Below the pieces are notes generated by a model. The model worked only from the letters and a program-made list of their open reading frames with translations. It was not told the origin of the DNA and ran no database searches. Shown here one piece after another: positions 25,954 to 35,573 of a stretch of 64,000 nt of DNA; the first letter of the stretch is position 1, and each line of letters begins with the position of its first letter. Location: NCBI RefSeq assembly GCF_900103365.1, contig NZ_LT629703.1, positions 1,488,001-1,552,000 on the forward strand, written 5' to 3'. This DNA comes from Afipia sp. GAS231 (GTDB taxonomy: Bacteria > Pseudomonadota > Alphaproteobacteria > Rhizobiales > Xanthobacteraceae). The position numbers and the translations under genes were made by a program.

Positions 25954-26898
25954 TTACGCCGCCTCGTGATCGGCGACCAACGTCGGTGCGCCCACGGCGA
26001 GATCGGGAAGGAATCCGAGGAGATAATCCGCGGCCTTGCTAGCTTGCGAAGCCGCCCGCACAATCGCGCGATTATCCTCGCGCAGCACCTCGAGCCAAGA
26101 GCCGATGTAGTCGGCGTGCCGCACGGTGGGCACAATGCCGAGCGACGCACAGCAAAACGAGGAGGAAATCTCAGCGACAATTTCCTCGAAGGCGTATTTT
26201 TTGCTACCGTAGCCGCCCGAGAGCTCGCGATTGAGCCGGGAGGAATGACCGCTGGCGTGCGCCAACTCATGCAGAGCGGTCCGGTGCCAGTTGATCGGCT
26301 CGAAATAGGCAGCCGGAGGCGGTACCTGAACGTAGTCGTTGCGAGGACAGTAGAAGGCCCGGTCGCCCCCAATACGGAAGTCGATCCTGGTCGCACGGAT
26401 CAGCGCTTCGACCTGCGGCTCAATCATATGAGACGACGGTGCGATGCTAGAGGCATCGACGGATAGGCCGTCACATTGTTCGGTATTAAAAACTGTAAAT
26501 CGCTTCAGGAACGGAATCGCTCGGGCTTCATCACCCGCCGTGCACGCCCGCTTCATCTCCTCGGCGGGCACGAAGCGGTCGGCGTAAACAACGGTTGTAC
26601 CGCGCTCGCCTTTACGAACGCGGCCCCCGAGCGAAAATGCTTGGCGGAAAGTGAGCCAGCTCTGGCCCGAAAAGCCCCGCTCGACGGCGGCACCTAGCAG
26701 GATCAGGATGTTGATGCCAGCATATCGCCGGCGGGTCGCGGCGTTATGCGGTATTGCAAGCGGCACCTTTGCCGCGGCCCAGGGCTGGACCCACGGCACA
26801 CACCCAGATTCCAACTCGGCGATGATCTTGCTGGTGATGTCTTCATAGAAATTTGTCCGGTCGGTACCGACTCGGGCCTTGCGAACATGTCTGGGCAT
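25954..26898 (-). CDS. ardC: ArdC-type antirestriction protein with zincin domain
   Basis: 314 residues. An N-terminal single-strand-DNA-binding ArdC domain (FYEDITSKIIAELESGCVPW, then PWAAAKVPLAIPHNAATRRR and YAGINILILLGAAVERG) is joined to a zincin-like metallopeptidase domain with HELAHASGHSSRL, the HExxH zinc motif, and a further glutamate in YAFEEIVAEISSSF. ArdC proteins enter the recipient during conjugation or protect incoming DNA from restriction. This is the first gene of the accessory operon and carries the structured leader at 26911-26986. Confidence 0.92.
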   Translation of the reverse strand: MPRHVRKARVGTDRTNFYEDITSKIIAELESGCVPWVQPWAAAKVPLAIPHNAATRRRYAGINILILLGAAVERGFSGQSWLTFRQAFSLGGRVRKGERGTTVVYADRFVPAEEMKRACTAGDEARAIPFLKRFTVFNTEQCDGLSVDASSIAPSSHMIEPQVEALIRATRIDFRIGGDRAFYCPRNDYVQVPPPAAYFEPINWHRTALHELAHASGHSSRLNRELSGGYGSKKYAFEEIVAEISSSFCCASLGIVPTVRHADYIGSWLEVLREDNRAIVRAASQASKAADYLLGFLPDLAVGAPTLVADHEAA

Positions 26899-26910
26899 CG
26901 CGGTTCTCCG

Positions 26911-26986
26911 CGACGGGTGCCACGAGCCTCTCTCGTAGCCACTAACCCGTCACGGCAAAACCGGCCGTCCCTCTGACTCTTCGGTC
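26911..26986 (-). promoter_or_regulatory. Structured leader of ardC
   Basis: On the minus strand an outer stem TGACGGG/CCCGTC holds an inner hairpin GCTACGAG/CTCGTGGC with loop AGAGG. It ends 12 nt before the ardC ATG, with GGAGAACC as ribosome site between. An additional upstream hairpin ACGGC/GCCGT is possible. Homologous to the leader at 25852-25926. Confidence 0.65.
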
Positions 26987-27111
26987 CTGCTGCGAGAACC
27001 CAAAGGGCTGGTCGGTCGATCCGCTCGCAGGCGGCAAGACCAAGGAAGATAGGCGCAGGCGATCAGTGAGTGTCGGCGCGAAGCGCCGTGGAACCCGGAC
27101 CGAGCGCGTTC

Positions 27112-27216
27112 GGCGAGGGACACCTTATTGCGCGCGAGGGATCGAAGCCGTATGGCCGAGACGCCGCGCGGCTCGGTTCAAGAGAGCCCGGTGCGGCGCA
27201 CGCCGCACGCGCTGAA
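27112..27216 (+). ncRNA. Structured repeat element, copy B
   Basis: Same element as at 21632-21740 and in the same orientation. Hairpin 1: CCGAG (27156-27160) with CTCGG (27172-27176). Hairpin 2: GTGCGGCG (27191-27198) with CGCCGCAC (27201-27208), a longer stem of different sequence from copy A. The two copies bracket the DUF736-to-ardC operon. Confidence 0.5.
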
Positions 27217-27385
27217 GTACAAATCGAGTTATATCAGCGGCACGAATTGCACGCCACCGGCGCCTCGTTTTAGCACCGACATCTAGCGAGGGCTGTCGTT
27301 CCGACAAAGGGAGGACTAGTCACGGCTGTAATGTTAGGTGAGCGACAGATTTGTCGGCTTGACTGTTGATAGCCTGATCAAATCA

Positions 27386-27421
27386 GATGACTCTTAATCA
27401 TCGGGCCCCAGGTTCGAGCCT
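27386..27421 (+). pseudogene. tRNA-Lys(CTT)-like relic
   Basis: GATGA-CTCTTAA-TCATC forms a perfect five-base-pair anticodon arm with the anticodon loop of tRNA-Lys(CUU). A T-loop (GGTTCGAGCC) follows at the right distance. The T-stem no longer pairs beyond two positions, there is no matching acceptor stem and no CCA, so it is not a working tRNA. Integrases often target the 3' half of tRNA genes, so this may be a decayed attachment site for the recombinase about 1 kb downstream. Confidence 0.5.
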
Positions 27422-27432
27422 CCCCCCGCTTC

Positions 27433-28098
27433 GTCACGATGGTTCTGCTTGTGCAATCCAAAGCGGAAGTGGATGGGTGTCGCCGCGCGCTTCAAGTCGC
27501 CTCGCCTCTCGTAAGGTCGGCCGCTGCACATTCGACGAGCCGTGTCGCTGATGCCAGCGCTAGCCGCGCGAGAAGTATGGATCTGCCTGCGCGATATGGC
27601 GATGGTGTTGGCCTGCGCCGCCGGCAGCCCATGAGGCGCGAGGAGATTGCGTGTCGTGCACGACGACGGTCATCTCGAGCAGGTGCAGTTCAGACAGATC
27701 GGGTCCTAGAAGCCCAACCGCGGCGCGCGATCTCCGACGCCACCTTTCAGCGAGCATTCCAGCGGGATTTGTCGTGCGACCGAACATGCGAGCCCTGATC
27801 GTTCCCTTATGCGGGGGTCCTCCGTCCTATTTGCACTCCAAATCACCCGATTCCCGCACCAGCACTTAGCGGCCCCTTTCTCCGAAAGCTTGTCATTCTC
27901 TATCTAGAGGGCCCGGTTGACTAGAAAGGTGAGGATGTGTGCAAGCATGAGGCACGAAACGGCCAAGCCGAGTTACTTGAATTTGCAATTTCTTAGGTCG
28001 CGCACCGGGCGACGATGCTCGGAAAGATCGCGCGATTTCGTCAGTTGCCTGAATTCGCAATATGGACGACTGATCCATTGACGCGCGAGCCGGCAGTC
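27433..28098. other. Spacer before the integrase operon
   Basis: About 660 nt with short, arginine-rich frames on both strands and no recognisable family. It contains the promoter region of the xis-like/int pair, but no clear promoter motif stands out. Confidence 0.45.
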
Positions 28099-28380
28099 AT
28101 GACACGTCGCATCGCCCTGCCTGCCCGTTATCCGCCCATCAGCGGGTGGCCCGCACTCATGCGCGCGGACATGGCCGCCGCTTACCTGGATTACCGCGAC
28201 ACAGGTGAACTCGCACGCGCCGTCGGCCGCGGTGAGGCACCGCAGCCAATCGGCTATCATGGAGTTGGGCGTACTCGAGAGCCAGTTTGGTCGAAGGCGA
28301 TTATCGATAAGGTCACGGCACCAGGCAAGGCTATGATTCAGAATCGATTAGAGGGACAAGACTTGGCCTCTCTCGTATGA
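28099..28380 (+). CDS. Small DNA-binding (excisionase-like) protein
   Basis: 93 residues from the ATG at 28099. The core LMRADMAAAYLDYRDTGEL followed by EPVWSKAIIDK resembles the small helix-turn-helix proteins found directly upstream of this type of recombinase in rhizobial islands. Its stop overlaps the integrase start as ATGA, so the two are translated together. It could be a directionality factor specific for the integrase at 28377, or a regulator of it. An earlier in-frame start at 28015 exists but adds an unlikely N-terminus. Confidence 0.6.
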   Translation: MTRRIALPARYPPISGWPALMRADMAAAYLDYRDTGELARAVGRGEAPQPIGYHGVGRTREPVWSKAIIDKVTAPGKAMIQNRLEGQDLASLV

Positions 28381-29651
28381 ATTTACCCCACACCGCGTTG
28401 AGGCTTCCCCGCTACTGCCGGCGAAGGTCACTAAAGAGTGGTCGATGGGCCTATTTCTTTGAGCCACCGACTTGGGCCCGTAAGCAGGCCTGCTACGTCC
28501 AGGCCGAAGCGTTAGGGGACGATTATGCGGCGGCCTTAGACCGAGTCGAGAATGTTCTGCTGCCCGCCTTCGACAGCTGGCGTTCAAGAGGATTGACCGA
28601 CATGGTTCCAGCTACTCCTGTGCCCGGCACTTTCGATTGGCTGGTCAGTGTTTTCAAAGCACATCAGAAATGGAAAGAGATAGATCACAAAACGCAGCGC
28701 AGCTACGAAAATGGCTTGGCGCTGTTTGCCAACCAAAAGCTGAAGGATGGTAGCCGCGCAGGCTCGAAGCAGATTTCCGACTTCACGAAGCGATTTGTCG
28801 ACGCAATTTACGCGAAGCTGCTCGTTGTGGAAGAAAAAGACGGGGATGGAAACGTTGTGAAGCGCGAGCGTCGCCGCTCTGCAAATGCGTCCATGACTGC
28901 TTGCAGGCGCGCTTGGTTTGTTGGTCAACGCGCGCACGAAGCGGATGTCCCTGCGGTCAATCCATTCTCGCGCATGGGCCTGAAAATCCGCACGCTTGCT
29001 ATGCCCGAGCGCCAGACGCCAACAGCGACTTGGGATGAGCTGGTTGCATTCAGGATAGCCGCAAACAAGCTCGGATACGGCTCGGTCGCGACGGCCGCGT
29101 TGTTGACCTGGGAGTGGTTGCAGCGGCAAGAACACATATTCGGCGCCTTCGAAATCTCGCATTATCGGCCAAATGAGCGGCCGAATAGTGTGAAGATCGT
29201 CCATCCGAAGAATGGTGAAGAAGCCTGGTGGCCTCTGTTCGACGAAACCGGTGCCTCCCTATTTCCCGAGTTGATGGCGGAGCTCGACGCCATTAAGGCA
29301 ACAATGATTTCGGGGCTAGTCTTTCGGCGTGACCATGAGCATCGCCGGTCACGCGAACAACTTCCTTGGATTACGGCACGCAAGGATCTGCGTTACCTTC
29401 GAGCAGTCGTGAAGAAGATCGTCGCAGCGGCTGGGCTACGAAGCGAACTCTCATTTACTTCCTTCCGCCACGGCGGTTTTACCGAAGGGGCGGACAGCGA
29501 TCTTACGGATGCCGAGTTACGCGCTGCGGCCCGCCATCGATCTCCGCACCAACTACCAACTTATGCCAAGCGCACACGCAAACAGCTGATCTCAGGCGCC
29601 AAGAAGCGCCGTGAAGAGCGACGAAATGCTCCCCATCGCCTGTCAGAATGA
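28377..29651 (+). CDS. Tyrosine recombinase / integrase
   Basis: 424 residues. A helical N-terminal core-binding part (FDWLVSVFKAHQKWKEIDHK) precedes the catalytic domain. There, WEWLQRQEHIFG occupies the place of the first catalytic arginine, SFTSFRHGGFTEG is the His/Arg box, and AARHRSPHQLPTYAKRTR has the second histidine and the tyrosine nucleophile. It integrates or excises an element by site-specific recombination. It is the last gene before chromosomal metabolism genes and lies 56 nt from the enoyl-CoA hydratase stop, so it probably marks the right end of the mobile region. Residues beyond the tyrosine are basic. Confidence 0.85.
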   Translation: MNLPHTALRLPRYCRRRSLKSGRWAYFFEPPTWARKQACYVQAEALGDDYAAALDRVENVLLPAFDSWRSRGLTDMVPATPVPGTFDWLVSVFKAHQKWKEIDHKTQRSYENGLALFANQKLKDGSRAGSKQISDFTKRFVDAIYAKLLVVEEKDGDGNVVKRERRRSANASMTACRRAWFVGQRAHEADVPAVNPFSRMGLKIRTLAMPERQTPTATWDELVAFRIAANKLGYGSVATAALLTWEWLQRQEHIFGAFEISHYRPNERPNSVKIVHPKNGEEAWWPLFDETGASLFPELMAELDAIKATMISGLVFRRDHEHRRSREQLPWITARKDLRYLRAVVKKIVAAAGLRSELSFTSFRHGGFTEGADSDLTDAELRAAARHRSPHQLPTYAKRTRKQLISGAKKRREERRNAPHRLSE

Positions 29652-29706
29652 CCCCTCTGGCCCAAAATGATCAAATTCACCTGGCACGAGCTCCTGGTTA
29701 ACCGGG

Positions 29707-30489
29707 CTATTTGCCAGGCCACGAAGGCTTTCGCTTTTCGCTGAATGCCTTCAGGCCTTCTTTTGCATCCTCGGTCATCGCCAGCAACGCGATCTGGCTT
29801 TCGGTGTAGGCGATGCTTTCGTCGAACGACATCGAGGCGATGGCCCGCATGGCATATTTGCCACGGCGGATCGCGGTCGGCGATTTGTCGACGATGCGGC
29901 CGATCAGCCAGTCGACCTTGGCGTCGAGTTCGGCCGCGGGCACCACATAGTTCAGAAGTCCGGCAGCCTTGGCTATATGGGCGTCGAACGGCTCGCCGGT
30001 CAGCGACCATTCGTTGACGAGGCGTTTTGGCGCGATCGTCTGCAGCAGGCTCAGCACCTGCATCGGGAACACGCCGACCTTGACCTCGGGCAGTCCGAAG
30101 ATGACGTGATCGGCTGCGACCGCTATATCGGTCATGCACAGCAGGCCCATGCCGCCAGCCATGCAGACGCCGCCGACGCGCGCGATCGCGGGCTTGGTGG
30201 CATTCTGCGACAACCGCAACAGATCCGCGTAGTCGACATTGGGCCTTGAAAAATCCATCGCAAAGGCGGCGCCGCTGTTCTGCAGGTCGGCGCCGGCGCA
30301 GAACGCCTTGTCGCCCGCTCCCGTCAGCACGATGACGCGGATGTCCTTGTCGTCATGCGCCTCGCGATAGCCGCGGGCAATGCCGGCGACGACGTCGGCA
30401 TTGATGGCGTTGCGCTTGTCCGGCCGGTTGATGGTGATCCAGAGCGCCTGTCCGCGCTTTTCGCGTATCACACTATTAGTATCGGTCAT
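29707..30489 (-). CDS. Enoyl-CoA hydratase/isomerase family protein
   Basis: 260 residues from the ATG at 30489; one four codons upstream is equally possible. A crotonase fold with the oxyanion-hole segments GDKAFCAGADLQ and VCMAGGMGLLC, and the acidic residue in FGLPEVKVGVFP where the first catalytic glutamate is expected. It acts on an acyl-CoA thioester, most likely hydrating a trans-2-enoyl-CoA. It stands alone on the minus strand at the right edge of the mobile region and is complete, so integration has not disrupted it. Confidence 0.88.
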   Translation of the reverse strand: MTDTNSVIREKRGQALWITINRPDKRNAINADVVAGIARGYREAHDDKDIRVIVLTGAGDKAFCAGADLQNSGAAFAMDFSRPNVDYADLLRLSQNATKPAIARVGGVCMAGGMGLLCMTDIAVAADHVIFGLPEVKVGVFPMQVLSLLQTIAPKRLVNEWSLTGEPFDAHIAKAAGLLNYVVPAAELDAKVDWLIGRIVDKSPTAIRRGKYAMRAIASMSFDESIAYTESQIALLAMTEDAKEGLKAFSEKRKPSWPGK

Positions 30490-30646
30490 TGTCCCACTCA
30501 CCTGTTCGCTATTGGTTGGCGAACATTTGCCGCAGGAAGGCGGTGGACTGCAAGGCCGTTTACGTTCAGGGTGATCGATTATCTTCGCGATTGTTATTTC
30601 CGATCGCCTCGGCCCAGTCAGCTTTGGGACGCGATCCGGGTCGGCG

Positions 30647-30844
30647 TTATTTCACGCGTCGTCCCTTGAAAAATCCGGCATTCGTCGTGTTCTGCTTGAT
30701 ATTGGCGGTCTCGCCCTGCTCTGCCGAATTCTGAATATCGTCGTGCCCCTTCGACGTATCCTTGTTCACCTCGGCATGGTCGCCAGTACCCTTCTGGCTG
30801 CGATTGGCAGGTGGCACTGGCGGCATTTCATTATGACGTGACAT
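30647..30844 (-). CDS. Small hydrophilic conserved protein
   Basis: 65 residues, asparagine-, glutamine- and glycine-rich (MPPVPPANRSQKGTGDHAEV), with no hydrophobic core, so probably disordered. Proteins of this look are frequent in Bradyrhizobium genomes and are often annotated as hypothetical. Function unknown. Confidence 0.55.
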   Translation of the reverse strand: MSRHNEMPPVPPANRSQKGTGDHAEVNKDTSKGHDDIQNSAEQGETANIKQNTTNAGFFKGRRVK

Positions 30845-30955
30845 TTTGATTTCCCTTGCTGCGACGCATATCGCTTAGCTAAGGAAACCGCCGCGCTTTG
30901 GTTCCAATCGCAGCCCGCTGCGGTGCAACATGCGACCCGGCCCTATCGGCCAGGC

Positions 30956-33046
30956 TCAGGCCCCGGCCTTCTTCACCCAGACCTTGTTGTCGTGGAACGC
31001 GGCGCCGCCGACCGGCGCCACTTCCTCGGCCCCGGTCAGCATATTGATGCCGCGGCCGCCGATATGGGCCTTGTTGGGCTGAATGGATTCCGCGATCAGC
31101 ACGCCACGGCGCACGCCGTCGAACAATTTGGCGGTCAGCGTGGTTTCGCCGCGCGTGTTGCCGAGCGTCACAGCCTCGCCGTCGGCGATCCCGAGATCTG
31201 CAGCATCGGCAGGATGAATCATGACCGATGGATTGCCCTCACGTGCAATCGAGGACGGCGTTTCATTGAAACTGGTGTTGAGAAAGCTGCGCGACGGACT
31301 GGTGGCGAGCCGGAACGGATGCGCTTCATCCGCCTCCTCGATGATCCTCCAATGGTCGGGCAACGACGGCATCTCCGCCCACGGACCCATCCCGGGCGTG
31401 CCCCAGGGCGGATGCGCCCAGTCGGCCTTGAAGTGGAACTTCTTGTCGGCATGGCCGAAGCCATCGAGATAATGCGAGGCGCGGAAGTCCGGCTGGATAT
31501 CGCGCCACAGATCCTTCTCCAGGCTTTCGATATCGCCGTGGCCGCTCTGCTTGAGCGTGGCATCGATCAATTCGCGCGGCGTCATGTCGAAGCCCGGATG
31601 CACGACGTTGAGGCGGCGGCCGAGGCCCTGCAAAACCTCGTGGTTGGAGCGGCACTCGCCGGGCGGATCGATCAGCTTGGCGCCGACCGAAATATGCTGA
31701 TGGCCGCCGCCGTAATAGAGGTCGTCGTGCTCCATGAACATGGTGGCCGGCAGCACGATGTCGGCCATCTGGGCCGTCTCGGTCATGAATTGCTCGTGCA
31801 CCACCATGAACAGGTCTTCGCGCGCAAAGCCCTGACGCACCAGCGCCTGCTCCGGCGCCACCGTCATCGGATTGGTGTTCTGGATCAGCATCGCCTTGAC
31901 CGGTGGCCCGTTCTTCAGCGCCACCGGATCGCCGGTCAGGATGCGTCCGATCCGTGATTGATCGAGTACGCGGACGGAGTTGTCGCGCGCGTCATGGCCC
32001 TCGATAATAGATTCGTTGAACTTCCAGATCGCGAAATTGTTGAAGAACGCACCGCCGCCCTCGTATTGCCAAGCGCCGGTCACGGCCGGAATGCACAACG
32101 CCGCATGCATCTGCGCCGCGCCGTTGCGGCTGCGGGTAAAGCCATAACCGAGGCGGAAGAACGTGCGCTGGGTCTGGCCGACCGCGCGCGCGAACGCCTC
32201 GATCTCCTCGACCGGCACGCCAGAGATCGCCGAGGCCCATTCCGGTGTGCGGGTCGCCAGATGCGCTTCGAGTTCGTCGGGACAATCGGTGTACTCAGCA
32301 AGATAGGCCCGGTCGGCATACCCCTCGCGGAACAGCACATGCATGACGGCGCAGGCGAAGGCGCCGTCGGTGCCGGGCTTGAGCAGGATCTTGATATCGG
32401 CCTGCTTCATGGTTTCGTTGTTGTAGACGTCGATCGCCGCAATCTTCGCACCGCGCTCCTTGCGGGCGCGCATCGCGTGCGTCATCACGTTGACCTGGGT
32501 GTTGACGGGATTGGTGCCCCAGATCACGATCAGGTCGGAGACGCCCATCTCGCGCGGATCGACGCCGGCGATCTTGCCGGTGCCAATGGCAAACCCGACG
32601 CGTGCGATGTTGGCGCAGATGGTAGAGTAGAAGCGCGAATATTTCTTCACATTGGCGAGGCGGTTGATGCCGTCGCGCATCACCAGTCCCATGGTGCCGG
32701 CGTAATAATACGGCCAGACCGATTCAGCCCCGAACTCGCGCTCGGCCAAATCGAAACGTGCGGCGATTTCGTCCAGCGCCTCGTCCCAGGAAATCCGCGC
32801 GAACTGGCCTGAACCCTTCGGTCCGGTGCGGCGCATCGGATAGAGCAGCCGGTCAGGATGATGGATCCGTTCGGCATAGCGCGCGACCTTGGCGCAGACG
32901 ACACCGGCGGTGTAGGTCTGCTGCTTCGAGCCCCGCACCCGGCCGATGCTGCGGCCTTCGATCACCTCGATGTCGAGCGCGCAGGCCGACGGGCAATCGT
33001 GCGGACAGGTGGAATGGCGGATATCGACCTTGGCGTGCTGGTTCAT
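30956..33046 (-). CDS. Molybdopterin oxidoreductase (DMSO reductase superfamily)
   Basis: 696 residues. The N-terminus has an iron-sulphur motif (CPHDCPSAC, and the fourth cysteine in AGVVCAKVARY), so one [4Fe-4S] cluster plus a bis-MGD cofactor are expected. The molybdopterin domain follows (VIWGTNPVNTQVNVMTHAMR), and the C-terminal molydopterin-dinucleotide-binding part contains VMIHPADAADLGIADGEAV. There is no Tat signal (MNQHAKVDIRHSTCPHD), so it is probably cytoplasmic. The substrate is unknown; this branch includes soluble formate-dehydrogenase-like and thiosulphate/polysulphide-type enzymes. No partner subunits lie nearby. Confidence 0.88.
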   Translation of the reverse strand: MNQHAKVDIRHSTCPHDCPSACALDIEVIEGRSIGRVRGSKQQTYTAGVVCAKVARYAERIHHPDRLLYPMRRTGPKGSGQFARISWDEALDEIAARFDLAEREFGAESVWPYYYAGTMGLVMRDGINRLANVKKYSRFYSTICANIARVGFAIGTGKIAGVDPREMGVSDLIVIWGTNPVNTQVNVMTHAMRARKERGAKIAAIDVYNNETMKQADIKILLKPGTDGAFACAVMHVLFREGYADRAYLAEYTDCPDELEAHLATRTPEWASAISGVPVEEIEAFARAVGQTQRTFFRLGYGFTRSRNGAAQMHAALCIPAVTGAWQYEGGGAFFNNFAIWKFNESIIEGHDARDNSVRVLDQSRIGRILTGDPVALKNGPPVKAMLIQNTNPMTVAPEQALVRQGFAREDLFMVVHEQFMTETAQMADIVLPATMFMEHDDLYYGGGHQHISVGAKLIDPPGECRSNHEVLQGLGRRLNVVHPGFDMTPRELIDATLKQSGHGDIESLEKDLWRDIQPDFRASHYLDGFGHADKKFHFKADWAHPPWGTPGMGPWAEMPSLPDHWRIIEEADEAHPFRLATSPSRSFLNTSFNETPSSIAREGNPSVMIHPADAADLGIADGEAVTLGNTRGETTLTAKLFDGVRRGVLIAESIQPNKAHIGGRGINMLTGAEEVAPVGGAAFHDNKVWVKKAGA

Positions 33047-33330
33047 GTCACCATAGGTAACATCAAATGTTTCTGCCGCCGAAGGACTTTCTCAAGGAAG
33101 AGTGAAATGCATTTTGTATCAATAAGTTAGATAAGTTCTCACCCTCTAAATGTTGCATTGAAGCGCAATGTGTATTTTCACGATTGGCAAACTTCGCGCT
33201 CAATCGACCCAATCCAGCATGGGCGAGTTTGAGCTAACTTCGGCAAGTAAGCTCCAAGAAGATCGTGTCAATGAATGCACGCGTCAGACGTCGCCGGTGC
33301 ACGACCAGACTAGATCGGCAGGACGGAGAT

Positions 33331-33612
33331 TTAGGTGGCGATAGGTTCAAATCGAGGACCTGCAAGCGCGTTTGTTATAACTTCTGGCCGAGGCGACCTC
33401 CGACGGCCGGCTGCAAGGTCAAGAACGGCCACCAGGTCGCCGCGTAGGGTGGCGTGATTCTCGCCCCGCTTGTCGCCGGGGGTTATCACCACCTCGCCAA
33501 CGAGCGAGCGGATGTCCTCGCAGGCCTCCCCATTGGACTCCGGCTCGGCGAGCGTTTCGGCGAGGCGGATCACGTTGGCGCGGTAGTGCTCAGCGATCCA
33601 AAGCGGAACATG
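33331..33612 (-). pseudogene. Serine recombinase C-terminal fragment
   Basis: About 94 codons without a start. EHYRANVIRLAETLAEPES, DIRSLVGEVVITPGD and LRGDLVAVLDLAAGRR match the conserved end of the large serine recombinases common in Rhizobiales. The catalytic resolvase domain is absent. Remnant of a second, unrelated mobile element. Confidence 0.65.
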
Positions 33613-34493
33613 GGCTCTGCAATATTATTGCTAATATTACGCGCAGCACTCTGACCATCAAAACCTCAAGCCGCAACGGAATCACATTAGTGCCTGGCTG
33701 TCTTGTTCCGCCGTGTAGTCGGACGCCCTCCTCATGGACAGTTCTTAGCGCGTTCATGAAGATAGACGCGGCGCCTAACACCGCGAAAGCCAGGAAGCAG
33801 CATCCCAAGAATTACTCACTTGCGCTGCGGCCGACTATGCAGATTCGGGCTGCGACACAGTGCGGATGTGTTAGGAAGTGCCGCGTGTTCGGTACTCACT
33901 AGCCTGCCCAGCTCAGGAACACATGCCATCGTGGGCAAACGATTCCGAAAAGCCACGGGCCGATTGCGGCTATTGGGGCGGTGATTTGCAGACGAGCCAG
34001 CGCCCGGCCTTGGATTACCAATTATCGGAAAATTGCTCGATCGATTGGGATGGCCGTCGGCAGTTCACATCAGCGAGTATGCCGGCCTCGGAATTTTAAG
34101 AAGTGGACCTGGCTGTGTTGCGGGTGGCGGTCGTCCGGATGCTCGCCTTCTCTAAGTGGCTTCGGCGCGTGCAAGAAGGCGCATCCTTTCTTTTCGTCGA
34201 GAGCGGCATTGAGCAGATGAAAATAAAGCTTTAACAAGGCGGCTTGCCCACCGCCTCTGAAGTGAATCACATTGTCCGTCATTTTTGGCCCTTTACATGC
34301 GCAAACGGCGAATGAATTCCAGCAGCCGATATTGTTAACGTGCTGTGACGCGCAAGACCCACCCGAAGCGGAGATAATGTCGTCCCGCTTTGGATCGAGG
34401 CAAAACTAAATGAACAAGAGCTACCGTCTATGCGAAAACGGACACGCCACCTAAAACCGGTGCCGCATCCCTGATCCGAGTGTCCATCCGTCA
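33613..34493. other. Intergenic region without a recognisable gene
   Basis: About 880 nt with lower coding potential than its surroundings. Short frames on both strands show no motif. Probably decayed sequence between two pseudogenes. Confidence 0.5.
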
Positions 34494-34613
34494 GCCGTTC
34501 CCACTGGCTAATGGCAGCGTGAGGCAAAACACCGCGCCGGGCAGCGGATTCTCCGCCCAGATGGCAGCGCCGTAATTTTCGGTGACGGTGCGCGCGATAG
34601 GCAATCCCAACTC
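34494..34613 (-). pseudogene. Histidine-kinase ATPase-domain fragment
   Basis: About 40 residues (GLPIARTVTENYGAAIWAEN, then PLPGAVFCLTLPL) correspond to the G2 box and last strand of a HATPase_c domain. The expected GLGL has become RELGL, and nothing upstream resembles the rest of a sensor kinase. A remnant. Confidence 0.6.
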
Positions 34614-35019
34614 TCTCCTTTGCGGCCCTTTTCGATTTGCGGGTCGGGATTGGGGAACGTCCGCTTTCGACGTGCTCAAGGCGTTCGCCGAGGCCCAGTG
34701 CTCGAGTGGTCGGGCGAGGCGATCGCGCTCGTATTTCGCTGGCACTCCGATCGCGGCGTCTGTTTTTGCATAGTCTGGTGCATCCGTTTCGATACTCTTT
34801 AGAGCACACGATCGGGCCGCTTTGGAGGTTCGCAAGCTGATATCGAATACTTGACCTCCCCACCGCGCGAAAACTGAGTCGAACCCAAACCTGTCAACAT
34901 CGCTAATTCTGTGTGGCGATAAAGATGAACCTTAAGCGGAGAAAAGGAGCGACCGGTCACAAGGCTGCTGAACATCCAAGGCAGCGCTTCACAGTGGCTG
35001 GGCCTTGTGCGAGCGACAG
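34614..35019. other. Spacer without a recognisable gene
   Basis: About 400 nt between the kinase fragment and the conserved small protein. I see no gene or clear regulatory element. Confidence 0.4.
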
Positions 35020-35298
35020 ATGACTCATGCTTGGTATGTTACTTTTGAGGTGCTCAAGAGCGGGGTATTGCCCAGAAAGCGAAGCCCTCGAGAAACAAGA
35101 GTGTTTGAAACTGAGGCGGAAGCCAAGAACTTCGCGCGAGCGAAATTCGAGGAGGGCCTGAAGGTTTACGCCGGCACTATTAATCCTCACTCGCCGAGAA
35201 AATTAATTGTCTCAACCTGCATAGCTTGTTGGCTCGAAGATGAGCAAGAACAAGAAGCTAAATCTTCGAACGACGCTGGGGAAACGCGAAGGAAATAG
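35020..35298 (+). CDS. Conserved small hypothetical protein
   Basis: 92 residues from the ATG at 35020 (MTHAWYVTFEVLKSGVLPRK). Segments such as RVFETEAEAKNFARAKFEEG and VYAGTINPH resemble a widespread Bradyrhizobium hypothetical protein. It is soluble, with an alpha/beta appearance and a hydrophilic tail. An in-frame start 15 nt upstream is possible. It stands alone. Function unknown. Confidence 0.65.
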   Translation: MTHAWYVTFEVLKSGVLPRKRSPRETRVFETEAEAKNFARAKFEEGLKVYAGTINPHSPRKLIVSTCIACWLEDEQEQEAKSSNDAGETRRK

Positions 35299-35573
35299 TC
35301 AGGCTTTCGATGCGAATTTCGGGCGTGTTACTTGAACGGCAAGGAGACAACTCCAACGCAAACAATTGGTCGTGCCCCCACCGAGCATAACGCAGTCTTT
35401 CCGATGTTTTAGTTTCGTCAAGAATTTCAGGTAAATCAATGAGTACAGTCTCTGCCGCACTTTTTCCTTGAGTGTTGCCATTATGGCACAGGGGCTCCGG
35501 GCTCGAGCATTTAAGATTTCCCTCAGATCAATTTTCGCTTCACATCAGAAGCGACGGAGCTGGAGGAAATACG

